Origin: Streptococcus xiaochunlingii
Lineage (GTDB): Bacteria > Bacillota > Bacilli > Lactobacillales > Streptococcaceae
Reading direction: 5' to 3'
Assembly: GCF_006385805.1 (NCBI RefSeq)
Contig: NZ_VFSG01000001.1
Coordinates: 310,001-374,000, forward strand
DNA: 64,000 bases
Below, piece after piece: positions 18,242 to 28,511 of the stretch. Numbering within the stretch: the first letter of the stretch is position 1; each line of letters begins with the position of its first letter. The translations under genes and the position numbers were made by a program. The notes beneath the pieces are model-generated. The model was not told the origin of the DNA and did no database searches. It saw only the letters and a list, made by a program, of their open reading frames with translations.

Positions 18242-19384
18242 ATGATTTACTTTGATAATTCAGCAACAACCAAACCTTATCCAGAAGCCTTGGCTACCTA
18301 CACAGAAGTCGCAAGCAAAATTTGGGGCAATCCCTCCAGCTTGCACAACCTGGGAAGTCAAGCGACTCGGATCTTGGAGGCATCTCGTAAGCAGATTGCT
18401 TCCCTCCTAGGCAAGAAAGCAGAAGAAATCTATTTCACCTCAGGTGGAACTGAAGGAGACAACTGGGCGATCAAGGGAGTTGCTTTTGAAAAAGCTCCTT
18501 ATGGAAAGCATATCATTGTCTCAGCTATTGAGCATCCGGCTGTGAAGGAATCAGCCCTCTGGCTACAAGGTCAAGGATTTGAAGTGGATATTGCTCCAGT
18601 TGATGCGCGTGGCTTTGTCCAAGTAGAAGAGTTGGAAAAACTCTTGCGCCCTGATACAACCCTCGTTTCTATCATGGCAGTTAATAACGAAGTAGGTTCT
18701 ATCCAGCCTATTCAAGCCATTGCGGATCTATTGGCAGATCGTCCGACCATCACCTTCCATGTCGATGGCGTTCAGGCGCTGGCTAAGGTTTCAACCGCTC
18801 TCTACCTGCCAGAACGGGTGGATCTAGCCACCTTCTCCAGTCACAAGTTCCATGGACTTCGTGGGGTTGGTTTCCTCTATCTCAAAGAAGGCAAAAAGAT
18901 CAGTCCCCTCTTAACAGGTGGCGGACAAGAAAAGGACCTTCGTTCGACGACTGAGAACTTAGCTGGAATTGCAGCGACTGCCAAGGCCTTGCGCTTGGCG
19001 ATGGAGCGTCAAGAGGACTTTGAACGCAAGTGCCATCAGTTGAAGGAAGTTATTCGTGAAGAATTAGCCCACTATCCAGATGTGACTGTCTTCTCAGGAG
19101 ATGAGGGCTTTGCACCCCATATCTTGACTTTCGGCATCAAGGGTGTGCGAGGAGAAGTCATCGTCCACGCTTTCGAAGAGTATGAGATTTATATCTCGAC
19201 AACCTCTGCCTGCTCTTCCAAGGCTGGCAAACCAGCTGGAACCCTGATTGCTATGGGAGTCGATAAGGCTCTGGCACAAACAGCAGTCCGCCTCAGTCTT
19301 GATCTCGAAAATGACATGAGTCAGGTCGAGCAATTTTTGACCAAGTTCAAACTGATTTATGAAAAAACACGTAAGGTGCGTTAA
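18242..19384 (+). CDS. cysteine desulfurase (NifS/IscS-like, thiI-linked)
   Basis: The start at 18242 (MIYFDNSATTKPY) has AGGAG upstream and fits the family; the in-frame ATG at 18221 has no support. The 380-residue PLP enzyme shows the His in AIEHPAV, the PLP lysine in FSSHKFHG and the active Cys in TTSACSSKAG. It releases sulfur from cysteine as a persulfide. It lies 21 bases before thiI, so sulfur is probably passed to ThiI for tRNA 4-thiouridine, as with NifZ of Bacillus. Confidence 0.93.
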   Translation: MIYFDNSATTKPYPEALATYTEVASKIWGNPSSLHNLGSQATRILEASRKQIASLLGKKAEEIYFTSGGTEGDNWAIKGVAFEKAPYGKHIIVSAIEHPAVKESALWLQGQGFEVDIAPVDARGFVQVEELEKLLRPDTTLVSIMAVNNEVGSIQPIQAIADLLADRPTITFHVDGVQALAKVSTALYLPERVDLATFSSHKFHGLRGVGFLYLKEGKKISPLLTGGGQEKDLRSTTENLAGIAATAKALRLAMERQEDFERKCHQLKEVIREELAHYPDVTVFSGDEGFAPHILTFGIKGVRGEVIVHAFEEYEIYISTTSACSSKAGKPAGTLIAMGVDKALAQTAVRLSLDLENDMSQVEQFLTKFKLIYEKTRKVR

Positions 19385-19405
19385 GGAAAAGAAAAGGAAG
19401 TTACT

Positions 19406-20626
19406 ATGCCATTAACTTATTCAGAAATTATGATCCGCTATGGGGAGCTTTCTACTAAAGGAAAGAACCGGATGCGCTTTATTAATAAATTGCGCAATAA
19501 TATCTCAGATGTCTTGTCTATTTACCCAGCTGTCAAAGTGACAGCCGATCGGGACCGAGCCCATGCCTATCTAAATGGAACGGATTATGAACAGGTAGCT
19601 GAATCCCTCAAACAGGTCTTCGGGATTCAAAATTTTTCACCCGTTTACAAGATTGAAAAATCAGTCTCAGCCTTGATTTCAGCCGTTCAAGAAATCATGC
19701 AGGATATTTACCAAGAAGGGATGACCTTCAAGATTTCCAGCAGACGAAGTGACCATTCTTTTGAGTTGGATAGCCGTGAGCTCAACCAAACCTTGGGTGG
19801 CGCTGTCTTTGAAGCGATCCCAAGTATCCAAGCCCAAATGAAAAAACCGGATATCAACCTCCAAGTAGAGATCCGGGAAGAAGCAGCCTATATCTCTTAT
19901 GAAACCATTAAGGGAGCAGGTGGTCTGCCAGTTGGGACGTCTGGTAAAGGCATGCTCATGCTATCTGGTGGGATTGATTCTCCAGTAGCGGGTTACCTAG
20001 CCTTGAAGCGTGGTGTGGACATTGAAGCGGTTCACTTTGCTAGCCCGCCTTATACCAGCCCGGGTGCGCTGAAAAAAGCCCACGATTTAACTCGTAAATT
20101 GACTAAGTTTGGGGGCAATATCCAATTTATCGAGGTACCTTTTACTGAGATTCAAGAAGAGATTAAAGCCAAGGCGCCGGAAGCTTATCTCATGACTCTG
20201 ACCCGTCGCTTTATGATGCGCATTACAGACCGTATCCGTCAAATTCGTGGTGGCTTAGTCATCATCAATGGGGAAAGTCTTGGTCAGGTTGCCAGCCAAA
20301 CACTGGAGAGCATGCAGGCTATCAATGCCGTGACCAATACGCCCGTCATTCGTCCAGTGGTGACTATGGACAAGTTGGAGATTATCGATATCGCCCAAGC
20401 CATTGATACCTTTGAAATCTCTATCCAGCCTTTCGAAGATTGCTGTACCATCTTTGCACCGGATCGTCCAAAGACTAATCCGAAACTCAAAAATGCGGAG
20501 CAGTATGAGCAACGTATGGATGTGGAAGCTTTAGTTGAGCGTGCGGTAGCAGGCATCATGATTACTGAGATCAAACCACAAGCAGAGACTGATGAAGTTG
20601 ACGAGCTGATTGAAGGGCTGTTGTAG
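19406..20626 (+). CDS. thiI: tRNA 4-thiouridine synthase ThiI
   Basis: The 406-residue protein has an N-terminal ferredoxin-like/THUMP region (about 1-165) and a PP-loop ATPase domain with [11 protein letters not shown] near residue 190. It adenylates U8 of tRNA and inserts sulfur. The C-terminal rhodanese domain of the E. coli enzyme is absent, as usual in Firmicutes, which fits direct sulfur transfer from the adjacent desulfurase. GGAAG precedes the start. Confidence 0.95.
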   Translation: MPLTYSEIMIRYGELSTKGKNRMRFINKLRNNISDVLSIYPAVKVTADRDRAHAYLNGTDYEQVAESLKQVFGIQNFSPVYKIEKSVSALISAVQEIMQDIYQEGMTFKISSRRSDHSFELDSRELNQTLGGAVFEAIPSIQAQMKKPDINLQVEIREEAAYISYETIKGAGGLPVGTSGKGMLMLSGGIDSPVAGYLALKRGVDIEAVHFASPPYTSPGALKKAHDLTRKLTKFGGNIQFIEVPFTEIQEEIKAKAPEAYLMTLTRRFMMRITDRIRQIRGGLVIINGESLGQVASQTLESMQAINAVTNTPVIRPVVTMDKLEIIDIAQAIDTFEISIQPFEDCCTIFAPDRPKTNPKLKNAEQYEQRMDVEALVERAVAGIMITEIKPQAETDEVDELIEGLL

Positions 20627-20700
20627 GAGTTTAGAAGTAGCTTTTTACTGAAAGAATCTAGAATTGTATCCATTAATGCTGAAGATAAGAGGGGGTATTT

Positions 20701-21300
20701 ATGAACGAATGGGATTCCTTTTTGAGTGGGCTCATGGGAGCATTGTCTTGGAAAGATGGACAAGATAATGCTTTGCTGTTTGGAATGCCCAGTTGGACTT
20801 ATTTACTTGGTCTCTTAGTTCATTTTCAGATTTTCCTGAGCTTGTATGCTCTCTTATTTTGGGGATTTCATTTAAGTATTAAGGAAGCTGGCTCTGTCAA
20901 GAGGGCCATGAGAAATAAATGGGAAATCATACGTCAAAGCCATAAAAGTAAGGGCAGAGCTATTTTTGTTACAATAATTGGCTCTCTTCCTATATTTATT
21001 ATCTTTCCTGCTTATGAAGGATATCGTGTGACCAATGGTGTTTGGCGCTACAATTATTTTACTAATCAGACAACCGAGCTAAAAACGGCTTTAGTTACTG
21101 GTGTTGATACGGAGACAGGAGGAAGCAAGTCTACCTATTCTCGAATTACCTTCACTATTACGGTTGATGGGAAAGAGCGAAATGTCAATGTTTCAGATAG
21201 TAATAAAAGTCTTGCCAGATCAGCTAAAAAACATTTGAAGCCTCCGATAGCTATTGAGGTTCATGTCAATCAAGAAGGGCAGATTGTATATTTGAAATAA
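20701..21300 (+). CDS. membrane protein of unknown function
   Basis: The 199-residue protein has two probable membrane segments (about 29-58 and 81-100). An external or peripheral C-terminal domain of about 95 residues follows, with beta-strand character (SRITFTITVDGKERNVNVS). The overall plan resembles small DUF3592-like membrane proteins, but I cannot assign it. AGAGGGGG precedes the ATG by about 6 bases. It stands alone between thiI and the rplU leader. Confidence 0.7.
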   Translation: MNEWDSFLSGLMGALSWKDGQDNALLFGMPSWTYLLGLLVHFQIFLSLYALLFWGFHLSIKEAGSVKRAMRNKWEIIRQSHKSKGRAIFVTIIGSLPIFIIFPAYEGYRVTNGVWRYNYFTNQTTELKTALVTGVDTETGGSKSTYSRITFTITVDGKERNVNVSDSNKSLARSAKKHLKPPIAIEVHVNQEGQIVYLK

Positions 21301-21358
21301 ATGGAAGTAAAGAATGAGGCTATTTACTTGAAAATCCGTTTTCATTAAATGAAATCAC

Positions 21359-21387
21359 TTGCCAAAGGTTAGTAGAAGTGCTATACT
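21359..21387 (+). promoter_or_regulatory. rplU operon promoter
   Basis: TTGCCA (21359-21364) and TGC-TATACT (-10 at 21382-21387) are 17 bases apart. It is a strong promoter, as expected for a ribosomal protein operon. Confidence 0.8.
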
Positions 21388-21394
21388 TAGAGAG

Positions 21395-21526
21395 TTGACT
21401 ATGCACATGCCTGTGCAACCGCTCGATCATCGTTGCTCATCCTTTGAGCTTAAGTGGTTCGTCCCACGATGCTAGGCGAGTCTTCACAAAATACGGGGAA
21501 ACCCAAAAATACATAGGAGGTGCATA
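21395..21526 (+). promoter_or_regulatory. L21 ribosomal protein leader
   Basis: The roughly 130-nt untranslated region before rplU has several paired segments, such as GCACATGCCTGTGC and pairing within TGCTCATCCTTTGAGC. Position and size match the L21 leader known from Firmicutes, through which L21 is thought to control its own operon. I judge this from position and structure; a covariance-model search would confirm it. Confidence 0.65.
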
Positions 21527-21841
21527 ATGAGCACATACGCAATCATTAAAACTGGCGGAAAACAAGTTAAAGTTGAAGTTGGTCAAGCAGTCTACGTTGA
21601 AAAATTGAACGTTGAAGCTGGTCAAGAAGTTACATTTAACGAAGTTGTTCTTGTTGGTGGTGAAAACACTGTTGTCGGAACTCCACTTGTTTCAGGAGCT
21701 ACTGTTGTTGGAACTGTTGAAAAACAAGGAAAACAAAAGAAAGTTGTTACTTACAAGTACAAACCTAAAAAAGGTAGCCACCGTAAACAAGGTCACCGTC
21801 AACCTTACACTAAAGTTGTCATCAACGCAATCAACGCTTAA
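21527..21841 (+). CDS. rplU: 50S ribosomal protein L21
   Basis: The 104-residue protein has the standard L21 start ([20 protein letters not shown]) and the basic C-terminal tail with [18 protein letters not shown], which contacts 23S rRNA. It is followed by prp and rpmA, the usual Firmicutes order. AGGAGGTG precedes the start, and codon use is highly biased. Confidence 0.98.
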   Translation: MSTYAIIKTGGKQVKVEVGQAVYVEKLNVEAGQEVTFNEVVLVGGENTVVGTPLVSGATVVGTVEKQGKQKKVVTYKYKPKKGSHRKQGHRQPYTKVVINAINA

Positions 21842-21856
21842 TTTTTAGGAGAACAC

Positions 21857-22201
21857 ATGATACAAGCAGTCTTTGAACGAGCCGAAGATGGCGAGCTGAG
21901 GAGTGCAGAAATTACTGGTCACGCCGAAAGTGGCGAATACGGCTTAGATGTCGTGTGTGCATCGGTTTCTACGCTTGCCATTAACTTTGTCAACTCAGTT
22001 GAGAAATTTGCAGGCTATGAACCGGAACTAGAATTAAACGAAGAAGAGGGTGGCTTCATGCGGGTCTCAATCCCGACAGACATTCCACCTCATCAAAGAG
22101 AAATGACCCAACTATTCTTTGAATCATTTTTCTTAGGGATGGCAAACTTATCGGAGAACTCATCCGAGTTCGTCCAAACAAGAGTTATCACAGAAAACTA
22201 A
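21857..22201 (+). CDS. prp: ribosomal-processing cysteine protease Prp
   Basis: The 114-residue protein has the catalytic pair of Prp: His in [10 protein letters not shown] and Cys in DVVCASVS. Prp removes the N-terminal extension of L27 before L27 joins the 50S subunit; the reaction is established in Staphylococcus. The gene lies between rplU and rpmA, and the L27 extension with its cleavage motif is present here. Confidence 0.95.
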   Translation: MIQAVFERAEDGELRSAEITGHAESGEYGLDVVCASVSTLAINFVNSVEKFAGYEPELELNEEEGGFMRVSIPTDIPPHQREMTQLFFESFFLGMANLSENSSEFVQTRVITEN

Positions 22202-22218
22202 CATGGAGGAAAACAATT

Positions 22219-22512
22219 ATGTTGAAATTGAATCTTGCTAACTTGCAACTTTTCGCCCACAAAAAAGGTGGAGGTTCTACATCAAACGGACGTGATTCAC
22301 AAGCTAAACGTCTTGGAGCTAAAGCAGCTGATGGACAAACTGTAACAGGTGGATCTATCCTTTACCGTCAACGCGGTACTCACATCTACCCAGGTGTGAA
22401 CGTTGGACGTGGTGGAGACGATACTTTGTTCGCTAAAGTTGAAGGCGTAGTACGCTTCGAACGCAAAGGTCGCGATAAGAAACAAGTTTCTGTTTACCCA
22501 ATCGCAAAATAA
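22219..22512 (+). CDS. rpmA: 50S ribosomal protein L27 with cleavable N-terminal extension
   Basis: The 97-residue precursor begins [12 protein letters not shown] before [15 protein letters not shown]. The mature L27 N-terminus reaches the peptidyl transferase centre, so the 12-residue extension must be removed by Prp after the Phe. The rest is ordinary L27. A perfect terminator follows. Confidence 0.98.
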   Translation: MLKLNLANLQLFAHKKGGGSTSNGRDSQAKRLGAKAADGQTVTGGSILYRQRGTHIYPGVNVGRGGDDTLFAKVEGVVRFERKGRDKKQVSVYPIAK

Positions 22513-22533
22513 AAAGCGAAGAAACGGATTCAA

Positions 22534-22563
22534 AAACTCTCTGATTCATCAGAGAGTTTTTTT
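22534..22563 (+). terminator. terminator of the rplU operon
   Basis: A 10-bp perfect stem, ACTCTCTGAT / ATCAGAGAGT, with a 2-base loop is followed by TTTTTT. Confidence 0.9.
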
Positions 22564-22607
22564 ATGCACTCTTGATAAAACCCCATCTTTTTTCATCCTC
22601 TAGATTA

Positions 22608-22616
22608 TGGTATAAT
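22608..22616 (+). promoter_or_regulatory. promoter of the LysR-type gene, extended -10
   Basis: TGG-TATAAT ends 28 bases before the ATG. Confidence 0.6.
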
Positions 22617-22644
22617 GGAGTGATATTGTTAGAAGGAAGAAGAC

Positions 22645-23547
22645 ATGAATATTCAACAATTACGCTATGTTGTCGCGATTGCCAATAGTGGTACTTTTCG
22701 TGAAGCAGCTGAAAAAATGTATGTCAGTCAGCCGAGTCTGTCCATCTCTGTGAGAGACTTGGAGAAGGAACTGGGCTTTAAGATTTTCCGTCGGACTAGT
22801 TCAGGGACTTTCTTGACCCGCCGCGGGATGGAATTTTATGAAAAGGCCCAAGAATTGGTCAAGGGCTTTGATGTTTTTCAAAACCAGTATGCCAATCCTG
22901 AGGAAGAAAAGAAGGAATTCTCGATCTCGAGTCAGCACTATGATTTCCTTCCTCCTTTGATTACCCAATTCTCAGTCCTTTATCCGGAGAACAAAGACTT
23001 CCGAATCTTTGAGTCGACAACGGTTCAAATCCTGGATGAAGTGGCTCAGGGTCATAGTGAACTGGGGATTATCTACCTCAATAAGCAAAATACAAAAGGG
23101 ATCATGCAACGGGTGGATAAACTGGGCTTGGAAGTCGTTGACCTGATTCCTTTCCAGACCCATATCTATTTGCGCAAGGGCCATCCATTAGCTAAGAAAG
23201 AATCCTTAGTGATGGAGGACTTGGCACACCTACCGACTGTTCGCTTTACCCAGGAAAAGGATGAATATCTCTACTATTCGGAGAACTTTGTCGATACGAG
23301 TAGCAGTTCCCAGCTCTTCAATGTGACGGACCGCGCAACCCTGAATGGGATTTTAGAGCGGACCGATGCCTATGCGACCGGTTCTGGCTTCTTGGATAGC
23401 CAGTCGGTGAATGGCATTACCGTTATCCCCTTGATCGATGATCTGAATAATAAAATGGTCTATGTCAAGCGGGAAGAGGTAGATCTCTCACCGGTAGCTG
23501 AGAAGTTTGTCCAAGTTATGGAAGCCTACTTTGATGAGAAGAGGTAG
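22645..23547 (+). CDS. LysR-family transcriptional regulator
   Basis: The 300-residue protein has the N-terminal LysR helix-turn-helix (QLRYVVAIANSGTFREAAEK, then SQPSLSISVRDLEKELG) and a substrate-binding C-terminal domain from about residue 90. The effector is unknown. In other streptococci a LysR gene also precedes lspA and rluD. Only 3 bases separate it from lspA, so it may be co-transcribed with it, which is uncommon for a regulator. Confidence 0.92.
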   Translation: MNIQQLRYVVAIANSGTFREAAEKMYVSQPSLSISVRDLEKELGFKIFRRTSSGTFLTRRGMEFYEKAQELVKGFDVFQNQYANPEEEKKEFSISSQHYDFLPPLITQFSVLYPENKDFRIFESTTVQILDEVAQGHSELGIIYLNKQNTKGIMQRVDKLGLEVVDLIPFQTHIYLRKGHPLAKKESLVMEDLAHLPTVRFTQEKDEYLYYSENFVDTSSSSQLFNVTDRATLNGILERTDAYATGSGFLDSQSVNGITVIPLIDDLNNKMVYVKREEVDLSPVAEKFVQVMEAYFDEKR

Positions 23548-23550
23548 GTA

Positions 23551-24012
23551 ATGAAGAGAAAAGTAAGTATTTTTATTAGTATCCTCCTCTTGATCCTCCT
23601 AGATCAAGCGGTGAAGGGATATGTTGTCAAGGAGATCCCGTTAGGGGGTATGCGTCGCTTCATTCCCAAAGTTGTTAGTTTGACCTACCTCAAGAATTCT
23701 GGAGCGGCCTTCTCCATGTTAGAAAACCAACAGTGGTTCTTTACCATCATTACCCTGATTGCGATGGGAGCAGCCTTTGTCTATCTCTATCGTCATATCG
23801 AAGGTTCCATTTGGCTCTTGTTGGGATTGACCTTGATTATTTCAGGGGGAATCGGCAACTTTATTGACCGGCTCCGTCAGGGCTTTGTCGTCGATATGTT
23901 CCACTTGGATTTTATGAATTTTGCCATCTTCAATGTAGCAGATATCTATTTAAGCATTGGGGTGGGACTGCTACTGATTTATCTTTTGAGAGAGGAGAGC
24001 CATGGAAGTTAG
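23551..24012 (+). CDS. lspA: lipoprotein signal peptidase (signal peptidase II)
   Basis: The 153-residue protein has four membrane segments and the two catalytic aspartates in [14 protein letters not shown] and [11 protein letters not shown]. It cleaves prolipoproteins before the lipidated cysteine; the LdcB-like lipoprotein at 46.9 kb is a likely substrate. The next gene, a pseudouridine synthase, starts 11 bases before its end. Confidence 0.96.
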   Translation: MKRKVSIFISILLLILLDQAVKGYVVKEIPLGGMRRFIPKVVSLTYLKNSGAAFSMLENQQWFFTIITLIAMGAAFVYLYRHIEGSIWLLLGLTLIISGGIGNFIDRLRQGFVVDMFHLDFMNFAIFNVADIYLSIGVGLLLIYLLREESHGS

Positions 24013-24892
24013 AGTAGAAGTCGCAGGAGCGCGACTGGATAAGGCAGTCTCAGAGTTGACTGAACTCTCACGTGGCTTGGCCAATGAGCAGATCAAGGAA
24101 GGAAAAATCCTCGTCAACGGTCAAGTCAAAAAGGCTAAGTATACTGTAAAAGAAGGGGATGTTATCAGCTACGAAGTTCCTCAAGTGGAAGAAGTGACCT
24201 ACGAGGCAGAAGATATTCCCTTAGAGATTGTCTATCAAGACGCGGATGTCGCAGTGGTCAACAAGCCCCAGGGCATGGTGGTCCATCCGAGTGCCGGTCA
24301 TACCAGTGGGACCTTGGTCAATGCCCTCATGTATCACATCAAAGACTTGTCAGGGATCAATGGGGAGCTTCGTCCAGGAATCGTCCATCGGATTGACAAG
24401 GACACCTCTGGCCTTCTCATGGTGGCTAAGAATGATGCAGCTCATGTAGCCTTGGCAGATGAGCTCAAGGCTAAGAAGTCCCTGCGCAAGTATTGGGCCA
24501 TTGTCCACGGCAATCTTCCCAACGATCGAGGTGTGATTGAGGCGCCGATTGGACGGAGTGACAAGGACCGCAAGAAGCAGGCTGTGACAGCCAAAGGAAA
24601 ACCAGCTCTGACCCGTTTCCATGTCTTAGAGCGTTTCGGGGATTATAGCTTGGTCGAGCTGCAATTGGAGACAGGTCGGACCCACCAGATTCGGGTTCAC
24701 ATGGCCTACATTGGCCATCCGGTCGCTGGTGATGAAGTCTATGGCCCTCGCAAGACTTTGAAAGGCCATGGCCAGTTCCTCCATGCCAAGACACTGGGCT
24801 TTACCCATCCTCGGACGGGAGAAGTCATGGAGTTCTCAGTGGAGGTACCGGAGATTTTCCAAGAAACCTTGGAGCAGCTCCGTCAAGGATAA
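24002..24892 (+). CDS. rluD: 23S rRNA pseudouridine synthase, RluD family
   Basis: The 296-residue protein has an N-terminal S4 RNA-binding domain (about 1-70) and a catalytic domain with [11 protein letters not shown], where the Asp is the conserved nucleophile, followed by [17 protein letters not shown]. It is most like RluD/YlyB, which modify 23S rRNA. The exact uridines cannot be read. It is translationally coupled to lspA and ends in a strong terminator. Confidence 0.92.
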   Translation: MEVRVEVAGARLDKAVSELTELSRGLANEQIKEGKILVNGQVKKAKYTVKEGDVISYEVPQVEEVTYEAEDIPLEIVYQDADVAVVNKPQGMVVHPSAGHTSGTLVNALMYHIKDLSGINGELRPGIVHRIDKDTSGLLMVAKNDAAHVALADELKAKKSLRKYWAIVHGNLPNDRGVIEAPIGRSDKDRKKQAVTAKGKPALTRFHVLERFGDYSLVELQLETGRTHQIRVHMAYIGHPVAGDEVYGPRKTLKGHGQFLHAKTLGFTHPRTGEVMEFSVEVPEIFQETLEQLRQG

Positions 24893-24908
24893 GCATTCAA
24901 TCATCAAA

Positions 24909-24943
24909 ACGAGTTTACCTACTGTGGTTAAACTCGTTTTTTT
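24909..24943 (+). terminator. terminator after rluD
   Basis: The stem ACGAGTTTA / TAAACTCGT is followed by TTTTTTT. Confidence 0.85.
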
Positions 24944-24993
24944 GTGGGGAAACGGCACTCCTGATCTGCTCTTAGTAATTTTTAAGGCTTTCA

Positions 24994-25002
24994 TGGTATA
25001 AT
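24994..25002 (+). promoter_or_regulatory. proBAC promoter, extended -10
   Basis: TGG-TATAAT ends 31 bases before the proB start. No clear -35 is visible. Confidence 0.6.
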
Positions 25003-25033
25003 GTTACAATCGAATACTCTGGAGAATGAATGG

Positions 25034-26143
25034 ATGAAGAATAAGCGAATTGTGTTTAAGGTAGGGACCTCTTCCCTGACCAATCAAGATGGAAGCTTGT
25101 CTCGGAGCAAGGTCAAGGCCATCACCCAGCAACTGGCTCTTTTACATGAGCAAGGGCATGAATTGATTTTGGTATCTTCGGGTGCGGTTGCGGCTGGATT
25201 TGGTGCACTGGGCTTCAAGAAACGCCCGACCAAGATTGCGGACAAGCAGGCTTCTGCAGCAGTTGGCCAAGGGTTGCTGTTAGAAGAATATACCTCTAAT
25301 CTACTGGTACGCGACATCGTATCTGCCCAGGTCCTCTTGACCCAGGATGACTTTGTCGATCAACGCCGCTATAAAAATGCCCACCAGGCCCTTTCTGTCC
25401 TCTTGCAAAGAGGGGCCATTCCGATTATCAATGAGAACGATACAGTTTCGATTGAAGAACTCAAGGTTGGAGACAACGATACCCTGAGTGCCCAAGTGGC
25501 GGCTATGGTCCAGGCAGATCTCTTGGTCTTGCTGACGGATGTGGATGGACTCTATACAGGGCATCCTCAAAAGGATCCGACTGCCAAACGTTTGGAACGG
25601 ATCGATTCAATCAGCAAGGACATTATCGAGATGGCCGGTGGAGCAGGCTCAAGTAATGGGACAGGAGGCATGCTGACAAAAATTAAAGCAGCCACCATTG
25701 CCACAGAGTCAGGAGTTCCTGTTTACATCTGTTCATCCTTGAAAGAAGACGCTCTTCTAGAAGCGGCAGAGAAAACTCAGGATGGCAGCTATTTTACAGC
25801 TCAGGATAAGTTTTTGCGCAATCAGAAACAATGGCTGGCCTTCTATGCGCCTAGTCAAGGGTCTGTATGGCTGGACCAAGGAGCGGTTAAGGCTGTCAAA
25901 GAAGAGGGTAAGAGTATCCTTGTGTCTGGTGTGGTAAAGGTTGAGGGAGCCTTCTCTTTCTCCGATATTATCACGGTTCATGATGCAGAGACTGGACAGG
26001 TCATTGGGAAAGGGCGTACCCGCTTAGGTGCTGCTGCCATTAAGGATTTGCTCCATGGGCAAAAGCCAAAGGGCATCGTCATTCACCGGGATGATTGGAT
26101 TACCATCACACCTGAGGTAGAACTCTTATTTACAGAATTTTAA
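25034..26143 (+). CDS. proB: glutamate 5-kinase
   Basis: The ATG at 25034 ([16 protein letters not shown]) has GGAG 9 bases upstream; the ATG at 25001 lies in the -10 region and cannot be the start. The 369-residue protein has an amino acid kinase domain ([25 protein letters not shown]) and a C-terminal PUA domain from about residue 275. It phosphorylates glutamate in the first step of proline synthesis and is normally feedback-inhibited by proline. Confidence 0.96.
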   Translation: MKNKRIVFKVGTSSLTNQDGSLSRSKVKAITQQLALLHEQGHELILVSSGAVAAGFGALGFKKRPTKIADKQASAAVGQGLLLEEYTSNLLVRDIVSAQVLLTQDDFVDQRRYKNAHQALSVLLQRGAIPIINENDTVSIEELKVGDNDTLSAQVAAMVQADLLVLLTDVDGLYTGHPQKDPTAKRLERIDSISKDIIEMAGGAGSSNGTGGMLTKIKAATIATESGVPVYICSSLKEDALLEAAEKTQDGSYFTAQDKFLRNQKQWLAFYAPSQGSVWLDQGAVKAVKEEGKSILVSGVVKVEGAFSFSDIITVHDAETGQVIGKGRTRLGAAAIKDLLHGQKPKGIVIHRDDWITITPEVELLFTEF

Positions 26144-26155
26144 AGGAGGGATTAG

Positions 26156-27400
26156 ATGGAGACGATCGATCAGATTCGCCTGGCTAAACAGGCCAAAAAA
26201 AGTATTAATACTGCAACAAGTGATGAGAAAAATAAAGCCTTAAGAGCGATGGCCGACGCCTTGGTTGATGCCACAGCTGACATTTTGGCTGCTAATCAAT
26301 TGGATATGGAAGCAGCTCAGGGCCGGATTTCTGAGGTAATGCTGGATCGCCTGCTTTTGACAGAAGAGCGGATTCAAGCCATGGCTGATGGGATTCTCCA
26401 AGTGGCTGCCCTACCCAATCCAGTGGGAGAACTCTTAGAGGAGCGGACCCTGGAGAACGGTTTGGTCATTCAGAAGAAACGAGTGGCCATGGGGGTCATT
26501 GGGATTATTTATGAAAGTCGTCCTAATGTGACCTCTGATGCAGCAGCCTTGGCCCTGAAAAGTGGGAGTGCTGTTGTCTTGCGCAGTGGCAAGGATGCCT
26601 ATCAGACAGCCCATGCCATCGTTAGTGCCTTAAAAACAGGCTTGCAAGCGACCACTATTGATCCTGCTGTCCTCCAGTTGGTCGAAGATACCAGTCGGGA
26701 GAGCAGTCTGGTCATGATGAAGGCCAAGGGGGATCTAGACCTTCTTATTCCACGTGGGGGAGCTGGCTTGATCCAGGCAGTCGTAGAGCAAGCAATTGTC
26801 CCTGTGATTGAGACAGGGACTGGGATTGTTCACGTCTATATCGATCAAACGGCAGATTTAGACAAGGCTCTCAGTATCATTCAGAATGCCAAGACCAGCC
26901 GACCATCTGTCTGCAATGCTATGGAAGTCCTCTTGGTGCATGAAGCTATTGCAGGTGACTTTCTGCCACTAGTGAAGAAAGTCTTGGTAGACGAGGCTCC
27001 AGTACCAGTGGAGATGCGCTTGGATGCTCAAGCCCAGCAAATCATTAACGGTTCACCAGCTTCTGAGACTGACTTTGATACGGAATTCTTAGATTATGTC
27101 ATGGCTGTCAAGGTCGTCCCTTCTGTAGAAGAAGCCATTGCTCATATCGAAGCCCACAGTACTCACCATTCAGATGCCATTGTCTCTGAAGATGCGACAG
27201 CCATTGAACTCTTCAGCAACCAGGTAGACTCGGCGGCCGTTTATGTCAATGCTTCGACCCGCTTCACAGATGGCGGAGAGTTTGGCCTAGGCTGTGAGAT
27301 GGGCATCTCGACCCAGAAGTTGCATGCGCGTGGTCCCATGGGCTTGCGTGAGCTGACCAGTTATAAGTATCTGGTTACTGGAAATGGTCAAGTGAGGTAA
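26156..27400 (+). CDS. proA: gamma-glutamyl phosphate reductase
   Basis: The 414-residue protein is an aldehyde dehydrogenase-fold enzyme. It has the ProA motifs [14 protein letters not shown] and [13 protein letters not shown], and the catalytic Cys in [10 protein letters not shown]. It reduces glutamyl phosphate to glutamate semialdehyde with NADPH. It is the middle gene of proBAC; AAAGGAGGG precedes it and only 3 bases separate it from proC. Confidence 0.96.
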   Translation: METIDQIRLAKQAKKSINTATSDEKNKALRAMADALVDATADILAANQLDMEAAQGRISEVMLDRLLLTEERIQAMADGILQVAALPNPVGELLEERTLENGLVIQKKRVAMGVIGIIYESRPNVTSDAAALALKSGSAVVLRSGKDAYQTAHAIVSALKTGLQATTIDPAVLQLVEDTSRESSLVMMKAKGDLDLLIPRGGAGLIQAVVEQAIVPVIETGTGIVHVYIDQTADLDKALSIIQNAKTSRPSVCNAMEVLLVHEAIAGDFLPLVKKVLVDEAPVPVEMRLDAQAQQIINGSPASETDFDTEFLDYVMAVKVVPSVEEAIAHIEAHSTHHSDAIVSEDATAIELFSNQVDSAAVYVNASTRFTDGGEFGLGCEMGISTQKLHARGPMGLRELTSYKYLVTGNGQVR

Positions 27401-27403
27401 GTC

Positions 27404-28219
27404 ATGAAAGTAGCATTTATCGGACTTGGAAATATGGGAGCCAGTCTGGCCAAAGCGGTCGCAAAAGAAGTAGCAGCTACAGACCTACTTTTGGTCAACC
27501 GCTCCCCTCAAAAGGTGGAAGAATTCATCAAACAGTTTGGGGGAACAGTGTCTGATCTTGAACAGGCCTTTAAAGAGGCGGAGGTCATCTTCTTAGGGGT
27601 CAAACCCTACCAGATCTGTCCTCTCCTAGAAGAGTATCAAGGAATCTTGGTTCAACGCTCCAATCTCTTGCTGGTGTCCATGGCTGCAGGCCTGGAGCTA
27701 GAAAAAATGGCTGATGTGATCCAGAATGACCAGGTGGGTCTCATCCGCATCATGCCCAATACGCCCGTAGCCATTGGTCAAGGGGTTATCAGTCTGGCTC
27801 GCTCTCAAGCAGTGACAGATCAGCAAGTAGCCCAAGTCAACCAGCTCTTAGCAGGAGCAGGGGCTCTCTACGAAATCGAGGAAACATTAATGGATCCTGC
27901 AACGGCTGTTGCAGGCTGTGGTCCAGCCTTTGTCTATCAGATGATTGAAGCTATGGCAAATGCAGGAGTAAGCTTAGGGCTTACTCGAGAGCAAGCCTTG
28001 CAAATGGCGGCCCAGACCTTCCAAGGAGCTAGTCAAATGGTCCTAGAGACAGGCGAGCACCCAGCCCGCTTGCGAGATGCAGTTTGTAGCCCAGGTGGCT
28101 CTACCATCGCAGGAGTCAATCGCTTAGAACAAGTCGGCTTACGGGGGAACATCATTGCAGGACTGGAAGCAGCCTACAAACGCACCCAAGAAATGGGACA
28201 AGAGGCAGGACAAAATTAG
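27404..28219 (+). CDS. proC: pyrroline-5-carboxylate reductase
   Basis: The 271-residue protein has the N-terminal NADPH motif GLGNMGASLA, RIMPNTPVAIGQG, and the C-terminal P5CR signature (LRDAVCSPGGSTIAGVNRLE). It completes proline synthesis. A 438-base intergenic region with a repeat element follows. Confidence 0.96.
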   Translation: MKVAFIGLGNMGASLAKAVAKEVAATDLLLVNRSPQKVEEFIKQFGGTVSDLEQAFKEAEVIFLGVKPYQICPLLEEYQGILVQRSNLLLVSMAAGLELEKMADVIQNDQVGLIRIMPNTPVAIGQGVISLARSQAVTDQQVAQVNQLLAGAGALYEIEETLMDPATAVAGCGPAFVYQMIEAMANAGVSLGLTREQALQMAAQTFQGASQMVLETGEHPARLRDAVCSPGGSTIAGVNRLEQVGLRGNIIAGLEAAYKRTQEMGQEAGQN

Positions 28220-28334
28220 ATAAAATAATTGGTCAAAACCAAGTTTGGAGAACATTGACAAACTGTTCTTTCATACAAATCTAACAAATTAAGAATTATC
28301 CAATCCTCTATTGAAACTTTCCGCCGTGAGAAAA

Positions 28335-28511
28335 GTGAGAGTGGGACAGAAATCGGTAATTCGTTAGAATTCGATTTCGTCGTCCCACCTCCGCACAGTT
28401 GAGTAGGACTGTGAAAGCTGATGAAATCAGCGTAGTAGAGCCCACTCAACCACTGCGTCTTGCTCGACAATGCAAAGACAATTGAGAGGCTAGGACTTTT
28501 GTCCCAGCCTC
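28335..28511 (-). repeat. dispersed repeat element, copy B (fullest copy, reverse orientation)
   Basis: Read on the minus strand it starts GAGGCTGGGACAAAAGTCCT, contains the inverted pair around TTGAGTGGGCT and CCTACTCAAC, and ends in a second hairpin GTGGGAC / GTCCCAC absent from the other copies. It occupies most of the proC to ABC-F gap. Family not identified; it should be compared with RUP, BOX and SPRITE elements. Confidence 0.8.

Noticed and set aside
25006..25016. Competence (ComX) box before proB
   Set aside because: The sequence CGAATA differs from TACGAATA at the flanking bases, and a normal extended -10 promoter already explains transcription.
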